A stretch of 64,000 nt of DNA from Gracilaria domingensis (Eukaryota; Rhodophyta; Florideophyceae; Gracilariales; Gracilariaceae), in contig VCMS01000003.1 of the NCBI GenBank assembly GCA_022539475.1, positions 497,199 to 561,198 on the forward strand, given 5' to 3'. This document shows, piece by piece, positions 10,901 to 22,645 of this stretch. The notes beneath the pieces are model-generated. The model ran no database searches, was not told the DNA's origin, and worked only from the letters and a program-made list of their open reading frames with translations. A program made the position numbers and the translations under genes. The stretch's first letter is position 1, and the number at the start of each line of letters is the position of its first letter.

Positions 10901-13900
10901 TCGGCAACGCGATCACGTAAGCATATAAGACATGGATCAATCAAGCATGAGAGATCTTCCTGACTAGAATCAAAAGACCCAATCTGCCCTTGAAGACGGG
11001 GGACCAACCATTCGAGGTATTCCTTCCTTATGCTTGAGTTCAAAGATGAAAATGGATGATGGGAGTGTGGTATCACCGCAGACATCCCATACACCTCATA
11101 AAATGTACTTAAACACGTCATGGCTGCCTCACGAACATTCTTCTTGATGTCAATGCAACCTTGACCCAAAACAACTGGAGCCAATACCTTGAGATGAATA
11201 TTACCTCCGGGTCCCATAGCTCGAACTAACCGGCAAACAACCGAGTACGCCAAAGTTGCCAGATTTCGATTGCTGTCGTTTAGCCGAGCTCGCATTGCAA
11301 GAATGATCTCCGAGCCAACGTTTGGCTTCACACAGTCGTTAGCGGCCTGAATTATGCTTAGAACGTGCTCCAGAGCTTCTTGCCTTCTCTTCCAGTTTGA
11401 GTTCTTCAAGTCAAGGAAAATTCGAGCACCTGGCGCAAAATGAGAGGCGATGGAAACTCGCTGCGCGGGAACTGGCGTCCTGTCCACATCTGGCTTTTGA
11501 CTTGTGCTGGAGCTGTCCTTCAGGCCATCTCTTGGTCTGATGGGACTCCTTTTTCTATACTGCTTCGCAGATTGCTGCGATCTTCGCACTGGTATTCTTC
11601 CCTTCGATTCAACCACAGCAGGAGTCGGAAGTGCTGATGGAGGTTCTGGTATCTGCTCTGGCTCTGGTTCCAACTCTGACTTAGGTTCCTCTTCTTCCTC
11701 ACGTTCAGGTTCTGGGTTGCCATCTTGGCTCTCTTCCTCACTTGGAGTCTGAGCACCAAAGCGCTTCTTTCGAGTAGGGGGTTCCGGCTTTTGCGTATAT
11801 TTCGGCATCTCCGCATCGAATGCCTCAAGAACCTCTTGAGGAGCCTCCGACTCTTCCAATAAACGTCGAAACTTTTCTTGCCCAGTTCGGAGGGCGGATT
11901 TGCATGCCATGGTTGCAGCAGAGTTTTTTGCCGCTGGTGCCGCGTTCGAAAGTCCAAGAGCAGAAAGCGATGCGACATCCTTTTCCGGAACGGGGGGAAC
12001 ACCAAAGTCTTCCACAAAAGTCGCACCCAGCTTGAGCATACCAATAAAAGCACGGCTATTCTTAGTTTCCCGGGCAGCCTCAAGAAGCACCTCCATACAA
12101 AATCGGGGACTAGTCGCTTCAGCGAATGACATCAGAGTAGAAGCGACAGTCTTCGCAGATTTGATGTCTCCGAGCTTTTCCATGCCCTGAAGAAGCAAAG
12201 GACGCAACGTCTTTCGGGGTGGCGGAGAGGAACATTTTGTCGCTACCAGGCCAAAAAGCTCAAGCTTGGGTTTTGCAGCAATAAAGTTGGTATCTGCCAG
12301 CCCAGGTTCACAGCTCAGAACGCCCAAGATAAGAGCGACCTCATCGTCCGAAAGCTTCTCCTTCTCGCCCAGATGCGAAACAATAATAGATGCAGCTGCG
12401 CCACGAGCTCGGAAGCTCTTGACACTCCAGCTTTCAGCTTCGAACTCTTCAAATATTTCCGATGCCTTTGTGAGAGCATCCTGAGGAGCAAAAGGAATTT
12501 CTCCTTCGTCATCGCTTTCAAGAGGCTCCGCCTTCTTCGGTTTTGGCTTTGCTGTCGGCTCTGGTGGAGTAGAAGCGCTTTCCTTTGTTCGCGGTTGCTT
12601 CAAAGCTTTCGGTGAGGCTTTCTTCGCCGCTTTCGATCGAGTATTTGCCGAAGGCCCTGAGGATGCCTTGGGTTTGCTCGGAGCGACCTTTCCAGGCTTT
12701 GGAATTTTTGCCACCATCGCCGCAATCTTCTCCTTTCGCGGCTTGTCTAGCTTTTCGGTATATGCCATGACATTTCTTTCGCCAACAAGAACCTGTAAGG
12801 CAGCAAGTCCATTGAGACCAGCATCCCTTACCTCAGGCGCTGAATCGTCAGTGGCTTTCACAAGTAGTGACCCAAAACACTTTAACGGTGCTCCCTTAAG
12901 ATCAGCACCAGCAGTACCACTCTTCAGACTTCGGCTCAGCCACGACAAAAGCTCGAACCTCGCCTTCGGAGCTTTATGTTTCGCGGCCGTGGAGATTTCC
13001 TCCTGAAGCTCAACAATACGGATACATTTCTTAAGGTGTAATGCGTCAAGGGCTTTTGTAATCGCATCGATCACAATTGTGTTCTTCTCCTTAAGCTTTG
13101 AAAAGAGGTCGACAGTCAATGCTTTCGCAATACCAGGTGGAAAGTTCTTCCGCAAACCGCCTGCCATTGTGGAAACTAATCTGGCGGCGGATGCGACAAC
13201 CTTGACGTTGGAGTCCTTGGCAAAAATCTTTCGCAATCGGACAAATACTTCTTGGTACGAAACGAGCGCCAATCGTGCATCTCCAATCACGCTCGCAGCT
13301 TGTTCCAGAGCGTCTTTTCTTGCACTCCACTTCTTGCCATCGACGGCAGTGTACCAGTCTTTGTACACATTTTCCTCCACTTCGATCTTCATGGCGGAGA
13401 TCTTCTCAATAAGATTAATCTCAAGCTCAGCTTCGGGTTCTTCTTCTTCTGCGGACAATTGACCAAAGCCATCATCGTCATCCTGCCCGTCACCAGCACC
13501 ACCTGTACGGCGAGCGCGCTGTTCCATAGATCGCGTGAGCTTTTTCGGCTGCGGTCGGTTTGCTTTTGTGTGAGAAGCGCAGGCAGCCTCAATCTCCTTG
13601 ACAGTGACCTCCTTGGCCTTCTTCAGACAGGACTTGACAGGATCGCCAGCCCATCGATGAAGCTGTATGACAAGATTCTTCGCCGCATTTCGAACCGCCT
13701 CCTGCGAATGGCTAAGCAGCGGAGGAATCTTGGCAACAACGGTCTTGATCGGGATTGCGCGGCTTCCATACGTTTCCAGAGCGACGGTGATGGCTTCCAG
13801 GGCAGCAGCCACCACTTTCGGCGTGCGATGTTTAAAGCCGACGTTGGACACAACGTCGACGGCGACGTCGCCCGCGTCGGCGCCCACGTACATGACAAAG

Positions 13901-14271
13901 GTGTCGATTGCCTTTGTCTTGTTGAGAGGTCTCCCTGTGAGCCCCTTCTCCGCAACAGCCTTCGCCACTTCGGCAGCAGACTTTCGCACGAGCTGCGGCG
14001 GCGCCGTGTCGGCATACTTGGAAATGGCCTCAAAGGCGGCGAGTTGCGCGGCGGCGTTCGCATCCCGCGCCATCTTGGCGAGGAACGGGAAGAAGTCGGA
14101 GTAAATCTTGTCATCCTCCGGGGCGATTGCAAACTTGTCCGCTATCTCCCTGTACACGGTTTCTCTGACGCGCCAGTTCTTGTGCACGATTCGCTCCGAG
14201 TACGGAAGCTTTGCGGCGGCCTTGACGATGTCGTCCTGCTGGGCGCGCGCAGCGGCGGCATTGGCATCCAT
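7924..14271 (-). CDS. XMAP215/Dis1/MOR1-family TOG-domain microtubule polymerase
   Basis: A single intronless 2115-aa frame, in the size range of CKAP5 and MOR1. The N-terminus (KLPYSERIVHKNWRVRETVY) is a typical TOG1 start. A second TOG follows at about residues 290-530 (EENVYKDWYTAVDGKKWSAR). A basic Ser/Lys/Pro linker comes at about 530-590, then a third array to about 870. An acidic Pro-rich linker leads to a fourth TOG at about 1010-1240 (ARIFLDLKNSNWKRRQEALE). More HEAT-type helical arrays extend to about 1950, with a polar tail. TOG domains bind free tubulin and the protein speeds plus-end growth. Domain limits are approximate. Long plus-strand frames across this gene are shadows. Confidence 0.93.
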   Translation of the reverse strand: MDANAAAARAQQDDIVKAAAKLPYSERIVHKNWRVRETVYREIADKFAIAPEDDKIYSDFFPFLAKMARDANAAAQLAAFEAISKYADTAPPQLVRKSAAEVAKAVAEKGLTGRPLNKTKAIDTFVMYVGADAGDVAVDVVSNVGFKHRTPKVVAAALEAITVALETYGSRAIPIKTVVAKIPPLLSHSQEAVRNAAKNLVIQLHRWAGDPVKSCLKKAKEVTVKEIEAACASHTKANRPQPKKLTRSMEQRARRTGGAGDGQDDDDGFGQLSAEEEEPEAELEINLIEKISAMKIEVEENVYKDWYTAVDGKKWSARKDALEQAASVIGDARLALVSYQEVFVRLRKIFAKDSNVKVVASAARLVSTMAGGLRKNFPPGIAKALTVDLFSKLKEKNTIVIDAITKALDALHLKKCIRIVELQEEISTAAKHKAPKARFELLSWLSRSLKSGTAGADLKGAPLKCFGSLLVKATDDSAPEVRDAGLNGLAALQVLVGERNVMAYTEKLDKPRKEKIAAMVAKIPKPGKVAPSKPKASSGPSANTRSKAAKKASPKALKQPRTKESASTPPEPTAKPKPKKAEPLESDDEGEIPFAPQDALTKASEIFEEFEAESWSVKSFRARGAAASIIVSHLGEKEKLSDDEVALILGVLSCEPGLADTNFIAAKPKLELFGLVATKCSSPPPRKTLRPLLLQGMEKLGDIKSAKTVASTLMSFAEATSPRFCMEVLLEAARETKNSRAFIGMLKLGATFVEDFGVPPVPEKDVASLSALGLSNAAPAAKNSAATMACKSALRTGQEKFRRLLEESEAPQEVLEAFDAEMPKYTQKPEPPTRKKRFGAQTPSEEESQDGNPEPEREEEEEPKSELEPEPEQIPEPPSALPTPAVVESKGRIPVRRSQQSAKQYRKRSPIRPRDGLKDSSSTSQKPDVDRTPVPAQRVSIASHFAPGARIFLDLKNSNWKRRQEALEHVLSIIQAANDCVKPNVGSEIILAMRARLNDSNRNLATLAYSVVCRLVRAMGPGGNIHLKVLAPVVLGQGCIDIKKNVREAAMTCLSTFYEVYGMSAVIPHSHHPFSSLNSSIRKEYLEWLVPRLQGQIGSFDSSQEDLSCLIDPCLICLRDRVAEVRHLADMALEQVVRSVGLPAIDSKALSLSKSARLQLQATLEKYRGANQTAPKDSVQASKPPASVTPRSMKERPRSMALPRTPMSRRPSGSIEDSTPASSIRRRRPLSARVTPVTKSGRGSETPRSVKDSTAMLKQNNGREARGNKFMNKRMKLLDELSVSEPSGEIPPIIGESLEDIAEDLPECCSRELIEKLTAPANRFRMHVEAIEMVGTELDKNPDNLVYVADVLFRWAACRIEDSKTPPTVLVKLALFVSSMCEILISSGLKIGEYEATALIPPLAEKCGSYRDSVREAMRSALLSVADVVEEEILLIMYASCLRQPMSERAHNEISIEICQLIDKRCNAGAGLPPGTLSVIGRVAGGEDDGAGCAAAACLERAHEHFGDDLWSLVGELSNSEAALLDDRLTSVINGMKQELGSAHDEAENQVPAPVDLPDSTETVEAHAPKSPFPTDIRNEDFRLSVAPAPPSSVLTSISDSLNMSTPRRTKVELQREGISETPMVASTRQRDGEIVSKHSSKRVMDILSKLRDADRDTQLSALASIFDDLKRDSNLISSSPGAQILLQLFRCFGDTLDRLQRESGFDDDPAVLKSFLKGVIRYAREPNLLRQLDQSAVELLLNNALNAMVPQAVAGVEDWDQVRRGVNLVIVKVLESCDQNLLLTALINLLLINIRAIQRSESEKYSGLAKSSICIKSIAKVAKRGFSNCRVSELLRDIHLFLIANPVRRDGDTSAEDQTFAMRLLKTVVNAIIDEIGSDIRRNLELIPQPEKSQLVHYIDMTLRDLESQDPQEVPTSSGPAPQPAHQNKEYEGNALVEEALSRIVPSDNSDESLRFLLSILRSYPNVDLQSHLDKCSLELREFVSTGLRRIGSGSNSQHSSRGWDGESGDGMILHSQASTQGNLSLTSESSNPASANSAGQVYLKRLHEIQLRYGLQSTTRGQSEAAGRPGFSEKENGELESISSGEDAKGKAYSLRERMARIREMQGASKHVD

Positions 14272-14696
14272 GTGTGCGGCAGATGCTCACCAACGGTTAC
14301 GGACGGCTGGGCAGCGTTAGGCTCGAAGCGCGATAGCAGACCAGCAGAAGCGGAAGCGGGCGCCACATACGTGCATAAGGGCAAAAGCGCGGCTGAACGG
14401 AGGCGGGCTAGGTTGGAAGGTAAGCCGCCAAACAGCGGTGCGTGGGAGTCGCGGGACGCGCAGTGGAGGGCGAGCGCGGCGGGGGGCGCGCTGGTATTGG
14501 TCGCGGATGACGACGAGGACGTGCGGTCAACGCCGAGCGGAACAACGGAAATGGCGCACGGCTGTTGAGGCGTGTGTGCGACTGGCGCGGCGCTGCACTT
14601 CCAGCGCGCGCGCGCAGGGGGCGCCAATGGCACGGCGCCGCGCGCGATTTGAAAGTTTGAACGCTTTGAAAGTTTTGCTTTTTAACGCGCGCCGCC

Positions 14697-16247
14697 TCAC
14701 GGCGGGTGCCACGCCGCCGCGCGCGGCGTCCATGTATCGTGCACCGGCCGCGCCAGGTAGAACTCGTCCGAGTACTTCCACCGCGCGCGCTCGAAGCCCT
14801 TCACGTACTGCATCTCCTCCTCCTCCTCCCGCTGCCGCCTTCTTCTCGCCTCGTGCACCCACCCCCTGGCGGCCACCTCCAGCAGCACGCCCACAATCAT
14901 CGCCATGCACGCCACGGCAACAAGCACCATGCCGATTGTCCGCGTGTTGTGCCCCACGCGACAGCTCGCAATCCACAGCTCAGCCGCAATTGTGTCCTCC
15001 TCAAACGTGTCTCCGATGCGCGTCACCACTTCCGTGAACCGCCTGTTTCCAAGGCTCCACAGTTCAATCCCTTTGATGAACATGGGCAGTGCCGTGAGGA
15101 TGTCGCTCAGCAGTACGTAGACCACCATTCTCCGCTTTTCGCAAATGGTAATAAGCGCCACTGGCACCAAGTTTAACACGAGCGGAAACGCAAGGATGGC
15201 CATGTTAGAGGCGAATATCACATCCTCCATCTGCTGCGCAAAATTGTCCCCCTTTGCTAGCGCCGCCTTTAACCCCACGTTCTCATGAGCAGTAGAGGGC
15301 TGGAACCTGGAGTACGGATTCACAGCCCCACCCCATGACGCCATGATAGTCGTGGCGCGGTCGGTTACGCTGTGCACTTCGCCTGTGCCGGGGTTAATTG
15401 GCAATGTCATAATGCCAGGCACAATAGTTCCATTCTCAACACAATGCACTTCCCCGATTGTTACCCGTTCGCCATCCGGAAGATGTAAATTACTTGGCTG
15501 ACTGGTCAGACTGATAGAAGAGCGCCATTTTCTGTGCAGACGAAATCCACCATAGTTGGTCAGGTCACACGTCTGCGACGGAAACTCAGAATGCAACCCA
15601 ACGTCGTGTTCTGCACTCGTCCAGTTTCCTACCGTGTCGAGCATGATGCTGAACGCATGCCTGTTTATAGAAGCAAACCCGGACCCAACTACTTCTCGCA
15701 TTCGTTCGGGGGAGAAAGGGAATGAAGGAGGAACGCTGTAATAATCGGTAACGCAAATCGACGCATTCGTTTTGGAAACGGGCCAGCCTCTGTTTAAGGC
15801 AACGTTGTGCGTGCTGGCATGCCACGACCCAGGGTGAATATTGCATGGTCGAGCATCTGCGATGCCACTGCTGTTTCGACGGGCGAGGTTGACTTGTTTT
15901 TCGACTTGGGAAAAGAATCCAGTGAGTACACGAACAGCACGGATATATTCAGGTTCATGTTGCATGTGTCGCATGAACGGCGCACTATCAGAAATTGCGA
16001 AAAGACGACCTTCAGCCCAGCGAGGAAGGTTCACTGATAAGTTCCGGCTGTTGGGTGGAGGTGTGATTTTGGTTGGCAATGCATATAATGTATGAAATAG
16101 AAGGGAAAATAAGAATAGAAACAGAGCTGGTGGTTTGGTAAGGAACGTTGTGGTCAGAGTACGCTTTGAACTTGCGCGATACGACTTCCAAACCAAAGAG
16201 ACATGAACGGAAACTGATGGCGAGAAAGCTTCAAGAGAACCATCCAT
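14697..16247 (-). CDS. Unknown multi-pass membrane protein
   Basis: A 516-aa protein that I do not recognise. Hydrophobic segments lie at about 40-57 (FLFLFSLLFHTLYAL), at about 357-405 in two neighbouring helices (ILAFPLVLNLVPVALITI and VVYVLLSDILTALPMF), and at about 455-475 (GMVLVAVACMAMIVGVLLEV). Between the first and second lies a roughly 300-residue domain with several N-glycosylation-type sites (NSS, NAS, NWT, NGT) and about six Cys, so it is probably lumenal or extracellular. After the last helix a very basic/acidic stretch (RRRRQREEEEE) suggests a cytosolic tail. The layout suggests a surface or Golgi protein. It is not clearly homologous to the pair at 25.8-29.3 kb. Confidence 0.7.
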   Translation of the reverse strand: MDGSLEAFSPSVSVHVSLVWKSYRASSKRTLTTTFLTKPPALFLFLFSLLFHTLYALPTKITPPPNSRNLSVNLPRWAEGRLFAISDSAPFMRHMQHEPEYIRAVRVLTGFFSQVEKQVNLARRNSSGIADARPCNIHPGSWHASTHNVALNRGWPVSKTNASICVTDYYSVPPSFPFSPERMREVVGSGFASINRHAFSIMLDTVGNWTSAEHDVGLHSEFPSQTCDLTNYGGFRLHRKWRSSISLTSQPSNLHLPDGERVTIGEVHCVENGTIVPGIMTLPINPGTGEVHSVTDRATTIMASWGGAVNPYSRFQPSTAHENVGLKAALAKGDNFAQQMEDVIFASNMAILAFPLVLNLVPVALITICEKRRMVVYVLLSDILTALPMFIKGIELWSLGNRRFTEVVTRIGDTFEEDTIAAELWIASCRVGHNTRTIGMVLVAVACMAMIVGVLLEVAARGWVHEARRRRQREEEEEMQYVKGFERARWKYSDEFYLARPVHDTWTPRAAAWHPP

Positions 16248-19200
16248 GAGCAGATTGTGAGCATGGTCACTTGGGTGACGGGTGGATCACGGTGCGAGCC
16301 GCATCGATAAGGTTGATCTAGCTAGGAACCTCCGTATTTTTAATGCGCCGTCGGTGCGAAAAGTATCTGAAGCAATTCTGTAAACAAGCTTTCTCGTCTT
16401 CAAGTGCACGTCTAGATTCATATTCAGCGTCTACATATCATTCCCAGATTGCAATGTGCTTGTGGCTGTCATGATACCGCCGTGACTTTTGTGCATAGCT
16501 GGAATTAGAAGTGGCCCCCGTTTGCCAAAGTCGACAACCAATCATCAGTAAGAGAGGAAAGGAAGAGGACTTCAGTTAGAGAGAGATAAGGTCAAGTGGA
16601 TTTTACTGTAAACGCGAGAAATGTTCTTGAAAACAACTTAGTGTGCCGATACCAAGGGTATCCTAAGGCTATCCTTATACCCTCGGAACACTATACTACC
16701 AAGAGTAGCTGAAGTCTGAACAAAGCTCCTGATCGAGACAACTGATAGCGCTCGCGACTGCTGATCGGCGCTGCCACAAAAACGTCCACTCTTTGAAGTT
16801 AGCAACATTGACGTACATAGGATGTTTCGTCGTACCCTTTTCCATGGTAATGAGAAGGTGGCGTTGTGCCTCAATGCCGGAAAACTCTTTTGGTCAGTTT
16901 CCGAATCTAGTAGCCTACATCTCCTGCGATTCAGAGTTAAACTGGTAAACGCAATTGTCGCTAGTCTTCTTATATTTCATTGGCGGTACGAGCTTATCGA
17001 TGCAAGTTACCCTGTTAAACATTGTCCACAGAGTTGTTGGCCTTCCTGGGATATAAGAAGCAATAAACAGCAGCACTTCCTGTGAACTTCGTGATTGCGA
17101 GATGTTGCGCATATTGTGGAAGAAGAACAAAGATTTCATTCTCTGTTCTCACAACGCTTCCCTCGACAGAGCGGAATGTGTAACAAACATGCACATAGAC
17201 ACATGACTGGTCACATATGCGTTGAGTATAACATACTCAGCCTTATATCCTCCCATTTCATCCACACCCCCCATGGATGAAACGTTTCCTTAATTTGAGC
17301 ATTGGGAGGAGGATCAAATGCGAAGCCTCCTATCTCTTCAACCTGCCTGTAAATACTAGAGACTATGATAGTTTTCTCCACAGCAGGCTCGACGGTATCC
17401 TTCTTCGCAATCCAATGAAAGTGTTAAGATAAGAAGTGTTTCATATACTATGAGAGGTTCGCTTTGGTCTTCTTTTTTAAAAGGTCTACTTCTTAATATA
17501 ACAGTTGCCTTACTGCTGCATGGTAATTGGGGATAGCTGGCCATAAATGAGAGAAAGAGAGTGGTTCGCAATATAATAAATGTGACAGAGCAAGACAACG
17601 CCAAGAACGGGAATACAACAGCTTGTAGACAGTGTAGCTTTTGCAAGCGCGCGAAGTTTGTTTCCAGAAGCAAGGTCCTGTAATAAGTTGTGCTTATGTT
17701 CTTCTTGGTCACACAATAATTTGATGACGAAGGCAATTACTCCACCGGAACGGGACTCCCACACGTGGTTCTATCCCTTTCACAATGAGAGTGCAACCTA
17801 TGCTGAGACTGGTAGGGTTCATGCTGGAGAGAAGTTGTGCTCGCTGCATCGAAATTCTGTAACACAACAAACGGGGGGTTGAAGCATTTAGAACAACGCG
17901 TTTCCACTTTTCTTGGATGGATGAGAGTGCAGCATGTCAGCAACTGGATGTGCTTTTCAGGGACGTTTTATGAGTAACTCCAAAGCCTGTTCTTTATCCA
18001 CAGTAAGTGTACAACAATATGTTTAAATCATTGCGCAGAAAGAGTTCACCGAGAGTCTTGGTAATCCCAATGTTGTCGATCGAACTATCTTCCCAGCTCA
18101 CGTATATAGGACATACTTCGGAAAGTTGGGCTCTAAAAACTCCGTGCTGTGCAATTGATTTTTCCTTGTCTCTGAATTTGGTTTCGAGGAAATTGACGTC
18201 GATATTGTATCCTGCTATGTACAAGATGAAGAAGAAGCTAATGCATGACATGAGTTGTTTTAGATTGAAATGACAGCGACAGAAACAGGAGGGCTATGAT
18301 CGTCAGCTCCTACCCTTGGGTATTGGCATATTTTGCACACGGACAGGAGCTGTAGCTCAGTATAGTTAGAAACGGGGATATCCTAAAGAGCAAGAGATAT
18401 GTGACAAGATAAAGGTCCGATGATTTGCACTTAATGCGGAAACAAATCACGTCACAAATCGTGATTCACAGCAAGGAAACGATTTGTTGTCAACCAATGG
18501 TTAATAAGGCGCTGTAATTATCCCGGTGAATGTGACAGATTGTTTTCGCTTACCCTGTTCACAGATTGTACACCTGTACGTACGACGGTACACATTACGT
18601 AAAGTTATGTTAACTTCCAACTTTCAAGCCTCGCATGTTGACATGTGCTTTTGCTACTCATACACTGTACAAGGGTAACATCGTTGATCACGTTCGACCA
18701 CGAACAAGATGCAAAGATCGATGTCTGCGCACGTGAACATAAGATAAGCAGCGGCAACCATCAATGCGTGGGATGTCTTGTTGGGGACGAACGCGTATCG
18801 TTCTGCAAGATGGTGTGGATGCAAAAACCTCTGAAAGAAGAGTTTCTCACTAGGAAGGCCAAACCCTTTGCTCGGTAAGTCCCATGCGTTTGGTGTTCTA
18901 TAATTTGGAACGAAATCAGGCTTTGTCAACAGTCAGTTTGTCGATTAGTGCTTTGTCCCTTATCTCTCTGCATCTCTATCTACGAACTTGCGAGAGATTG
19001 TCCACGTTTAATCAGCTGCTTCGTAAGCTGGGCCATATATTCAGTTCAATTTGTAAATACCCACAACATAAGCCGACGTAATTATCTTGATCATTTCTAA
19101 ACTTTGACAAAGCTTGGAAAATAGCCCGTTAAACTGTGGACTGAAATACAGATTCTATGCGTCCTATTCTTTTACGTAAAGAATGTTCGAAAGCTTCACG

Positions 19201-20208
19201 AAGCATGTAATTCCTTTGTACCTATCGTTTGATAAAAAAGAACAGATTAGACACTCTCAGTTTACTGTTTGAGACACCCCTCATGTCTTCGGCGAGGTCC
19301 AGTGGCAGATGAGAAAGCAGTTAAGGCTGTCTGGCCAAGATAGTACAGGACGATGAGGAACAGGGTCGGCGGAGTGAAATTTGCCACTCGATATGAGCAG
19401 TAGAATTGGAAGTAATCCCCGCAGTATACTCTAGCTTTGTGGTTCCAGCAAATTCTTTTATTTGAGCAATTGTTCCGACGATCAGTGTAGTGTCAGCGAG
19501 CTGCAGATCGAAGACACTATCAGTACTTTAAGACCTCCAGCCATGTGCCCTGGGCAAGCACATGAGCTTCCATAGCTCAGCTGCTAAGCACCGTGAGTTT
19601 TTCTCCACGAAGTCTGTGATACAGATTCGAGTTCTGGCGCGGCCACTCCCCTTAACCTACTACAATCAGGCGTGATATGCTCTACCTTGCGAAGTACCGC
19701 CACCGTATGAACTCTGTTTGTTGCGTCTTTGTGCACCGTATCGCAAAAACATTTGAGCCGGATCGCTGTTTCAAAACCCATCCTGGGAGCTCTACATCTC
19801 TTCTACAGTGCACCGAGCGTTCTCAGTTCTGCTAAACTCGCACATTTTCCACTTGGGCATCTACACCATCCAGTTTCTCGAAGCACTAAATATCTCATGC
19901 TCAAAGCGTAAACTAGGCGAACAATAACATTGGTGCTTCAATGTCCGCATGTCAGCGCAGTGGACCAGCGGCACACTACTGTGCCCCAGAGGGTCATAGA
20001 CAATAAGAAAGCTCTTAGTGCCTTGGGCACCAGCTTTGCAGATCTAATGTAGAGCTATTCTAAAGAATATTCTTATTTTTTGTGCCAAGCAAGCTTTGTT
20101 TCGGCATTAGTAGGTGACTAGTTGGTACACGGTCAAATCTTCCGCTTATATATAGAATGACGTATTTTCTTTCAAAGACAGTACAAAACACAAGAAAAAT
20201 ATTTTTAA

Positions 20209-20237
20209 AAAATGCGCCGTGAAACACGGCGCATTTT
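20209..20237. repeat. Perfect 13-bp hairpin with 3-nt loop
   Basis: AAAATGCGCCGTG and CACGGCGCATTTT are exact reverse complements around AAA. The GC core with flanking A/T runs looks like a bacterial-type terminator, but there is no gene beside it. It could be an end of a degraded MITE. Confidence 0.75.
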
Positions 20238-20857
20238 GGCTTCTTTTTGGAGCTTCAATCTACTTTAAATCTGTGACATGCCGACAAATTAAATTCTGCC
20301 CAAGCAGAAATCTTTGTAGGCAGAAGTTTAGGATATATACTCGAATAGTATTCCGAAATGTTTTGTATTTCATTGTACTAAACAAATGTTTGGCAGAGCG
20401 GCTTACACTTCTCCAAGTCTTATTTTAAAGGAGCTTTGCAACCGTTTCTTATTAGAGAAGCAAGCTTGCTTTTCTAAGCACTGATTTCATTCTTAACCCA
20501 AATTTCTAAAAAGTGCCGCGTGATGTAGACAGCTTTGCCTAGCGCACAGTGTGGACATGCTTATTCAGAAGCACAAATTAGACATGCGGTGCTCTCTGTT
20601 CCGGGTTGGGTGCGAGGGAGTTTCGGTTGCTGGATTGTGGCACAATATATGGCCATCATTAACCCCGGAAAAACAAGTTCCGGTGCACTTCAAACTCCAA
20701 AGGATTGATTTCTGCTTTCTCTAATGAGGAGCATCCTGTGCCAAGCCACATTGATAATTGACTCCAGAGTAAGAATATCTCTTTCTAGGCGTTTTAACAG
20801 TAAACTTGAATGATTTTTCATCATGACCGAGCATTCCATGTCGCTTTCAGAGCTTCC

Positions 20858-20891
20858 CATCATGATCATCATCACGATGATGATCATGATG
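20858..20891. repeat. Perfect 16-bp palindrome built of ATC/GAT triplets
   Basis: CATCATGATCATCATC and GATGATGATCATGATG are exact reverse complements around AC. It probably arose from simple-repeat sequence. Confidence 0.7.
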
Positions 20892-22645
20892 ACAAGTTCT
20901 TTCGGTCATTTCATTGAAAGATGGGCAGTTGTACAAGTCAACAAGCTGTCCACGCATAAACGTGCTTTATCGTCAACGATCGGCGCCTACTGCAAGAGGA
21001 GAAGGGGGAGAAGGAGAGGGGGAGCCCAACTCTTCGCTGCCAACTTGCTTGTCTTTGAGAGGTTCTATTTAATACTCGTTCTGTTATCCAATAATTCTTG
21101 TCAAAATCGATTCAAAATTTTGCAAAGCTCTATATTGCTTTATTTAGATTCTGACACACTACTAGAGAGCGCTCAAAAAACACATCTTCCTCTTGATTCT
21201 TTCCTTTCCTGTGATTGTTGAAAGTGTTCACTCGGCAATTATATGTTATGCGGAGGGCTCAAAAGTTTTGTACAGAAAGGTATTCTACGAGTGGGCCGTT
21301 TCAGATAGAATACTATGAAAGTTTATTTATTTTATGCTTGAAAACGCCTGAAGAACTTCAAAGTCCATTTTCTCAGAAAAATATGTTCAACAGCGTCGCA
21401 ATTGGCTGCAAACTGCGTAGAGAAGCATTGTTTCTGAGTCTCATGATAAGCTATCTGTAGAGAAGTCTCGGCGCCGGAGTAGAAGCCTGATGCACATCAA
21501 ACCTTTACCAAAGATAATAAGAAAGTGTTAATATTTTTTAAGGACTAAAGATACATTCTTTTTTCAGAAAGTATGTGTAGAAACCAAAAAGTGGTGTCGT
21601 CATGGGCTGCACAAGAAGACATTCCCCTTCAAGATCTATTCTATATGTATATATAAATAAATATATATAGAATGGCTACAAGGAAAATAACACGATAGAA
21701 ATAACTCTTGATCGCCATTACAGTTGAGACGTTCTCGCTCCTATCGGCAATGGTTGGTCTGGTCATTCACAGCAATCTGTCAAGATAACTCTCAAAAGGT
21801 TGTCAAATATTTTTACCTTCTTCTTCTTTTTTTTTCGGACATCGACTTCTAATTCCTAGGTCGAAGTAGAATATTCTTTCTACAGCAAGTTCTCTCTGGT
21901 CAGAAATGCTAACAACCTTCGCGGATGTTATCTTATCAAATCTTGGAGACTCAAGAATTCGGGTTGGCAATGACTTCACGGAGGTGTACATCTTGGGGCC
22001 CATGAACACCAGCAGCTCATTTAAGATTGGTGTCACAAGATTTTTTCCGAGATGCAAATGGTCGTCTTCAATTACATGGGAAAGACATAGTGTCTATTCC
22101 TGCAAAACCCGTGTTTCATTCTGCTAAGGAAATGCGCAATGATCGTGAAATTTAATGGTCCGGCATCTCTTTTCCATCTCCAACAGGAATCTAGTCACTC
22201 GCAAAGAGTTGTTGTACTTGAAAAAAATTGCTTCGAAGCACACAATGACCACACACAACACTACTTGATTCTGTACTAACGCTTCCTAATCACTGTCTAA
22301 TCAATGAACCACTCATCTCCGAGCATTTGAGAGTTAGAAGTTCTGCTTTAGTATCCCTTTCAGATACTTCTGATGAGTATCGAGTAACTGGTACCATACT
22401 GAGGCAATCTTGTTCACCGCTGATGTCTCGGAAAGCGGTCGAGGAGAAGGAAGATGTCAATATTTCCAGCCCTACGAATGAGAGCAATACGGTAAACGAA
22501 ATGAGTTTCCGTCGGAGACAGTGTCCGTAAAAGCAATATAGATTTGCTCATTAGTAGAATCCGAGTTTCAAATATGCGAGGTAGAGAAGTGGCTTTCAGA
22601 AGAGCGCCAAGTTCCGCTACAACGAACGAAACGGGATGATGGTCG

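Larger units (their letters stand above)
16248..22645. other. Long gene-poor region (about 6.4 kb)
   Basis: I see no gene I can support in this AT-richer stretch. The best ORF is minus 18251-17994 (85 aa), with a true ATG and a hydrophobic start (CISFFFILYIAG), which could be a small secreted protein but has no other support. It also holds two clear hairpins (20209-20237 and 20858-20891) and tRNA-like traces near 19.6 kb that do not fold properly. Confidence 0.5.

Noticed and set aside
13252-14568. 438-aa plus-strand ORF
   Set aside because: It lies mostly antisense to the start of the TOG-protein gene, begins with a non-ATG codon and has shadow-like composition.
18346-18410. Second tRNA-like start (TGTAGCTCAGTATAGTTAGAA)
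   Set aside because: No T-arm or acceptor stem follows.
19571-19650. tRNA-like sequence (TAGCTCAGCTGC and AGATTCGAGTTCT)
   Set aside because: Box A and a T-loop-like sequence are visible, but acceptor ends do not pair and the D- and anticodon stems are incomplete. At best a tRNA relic.
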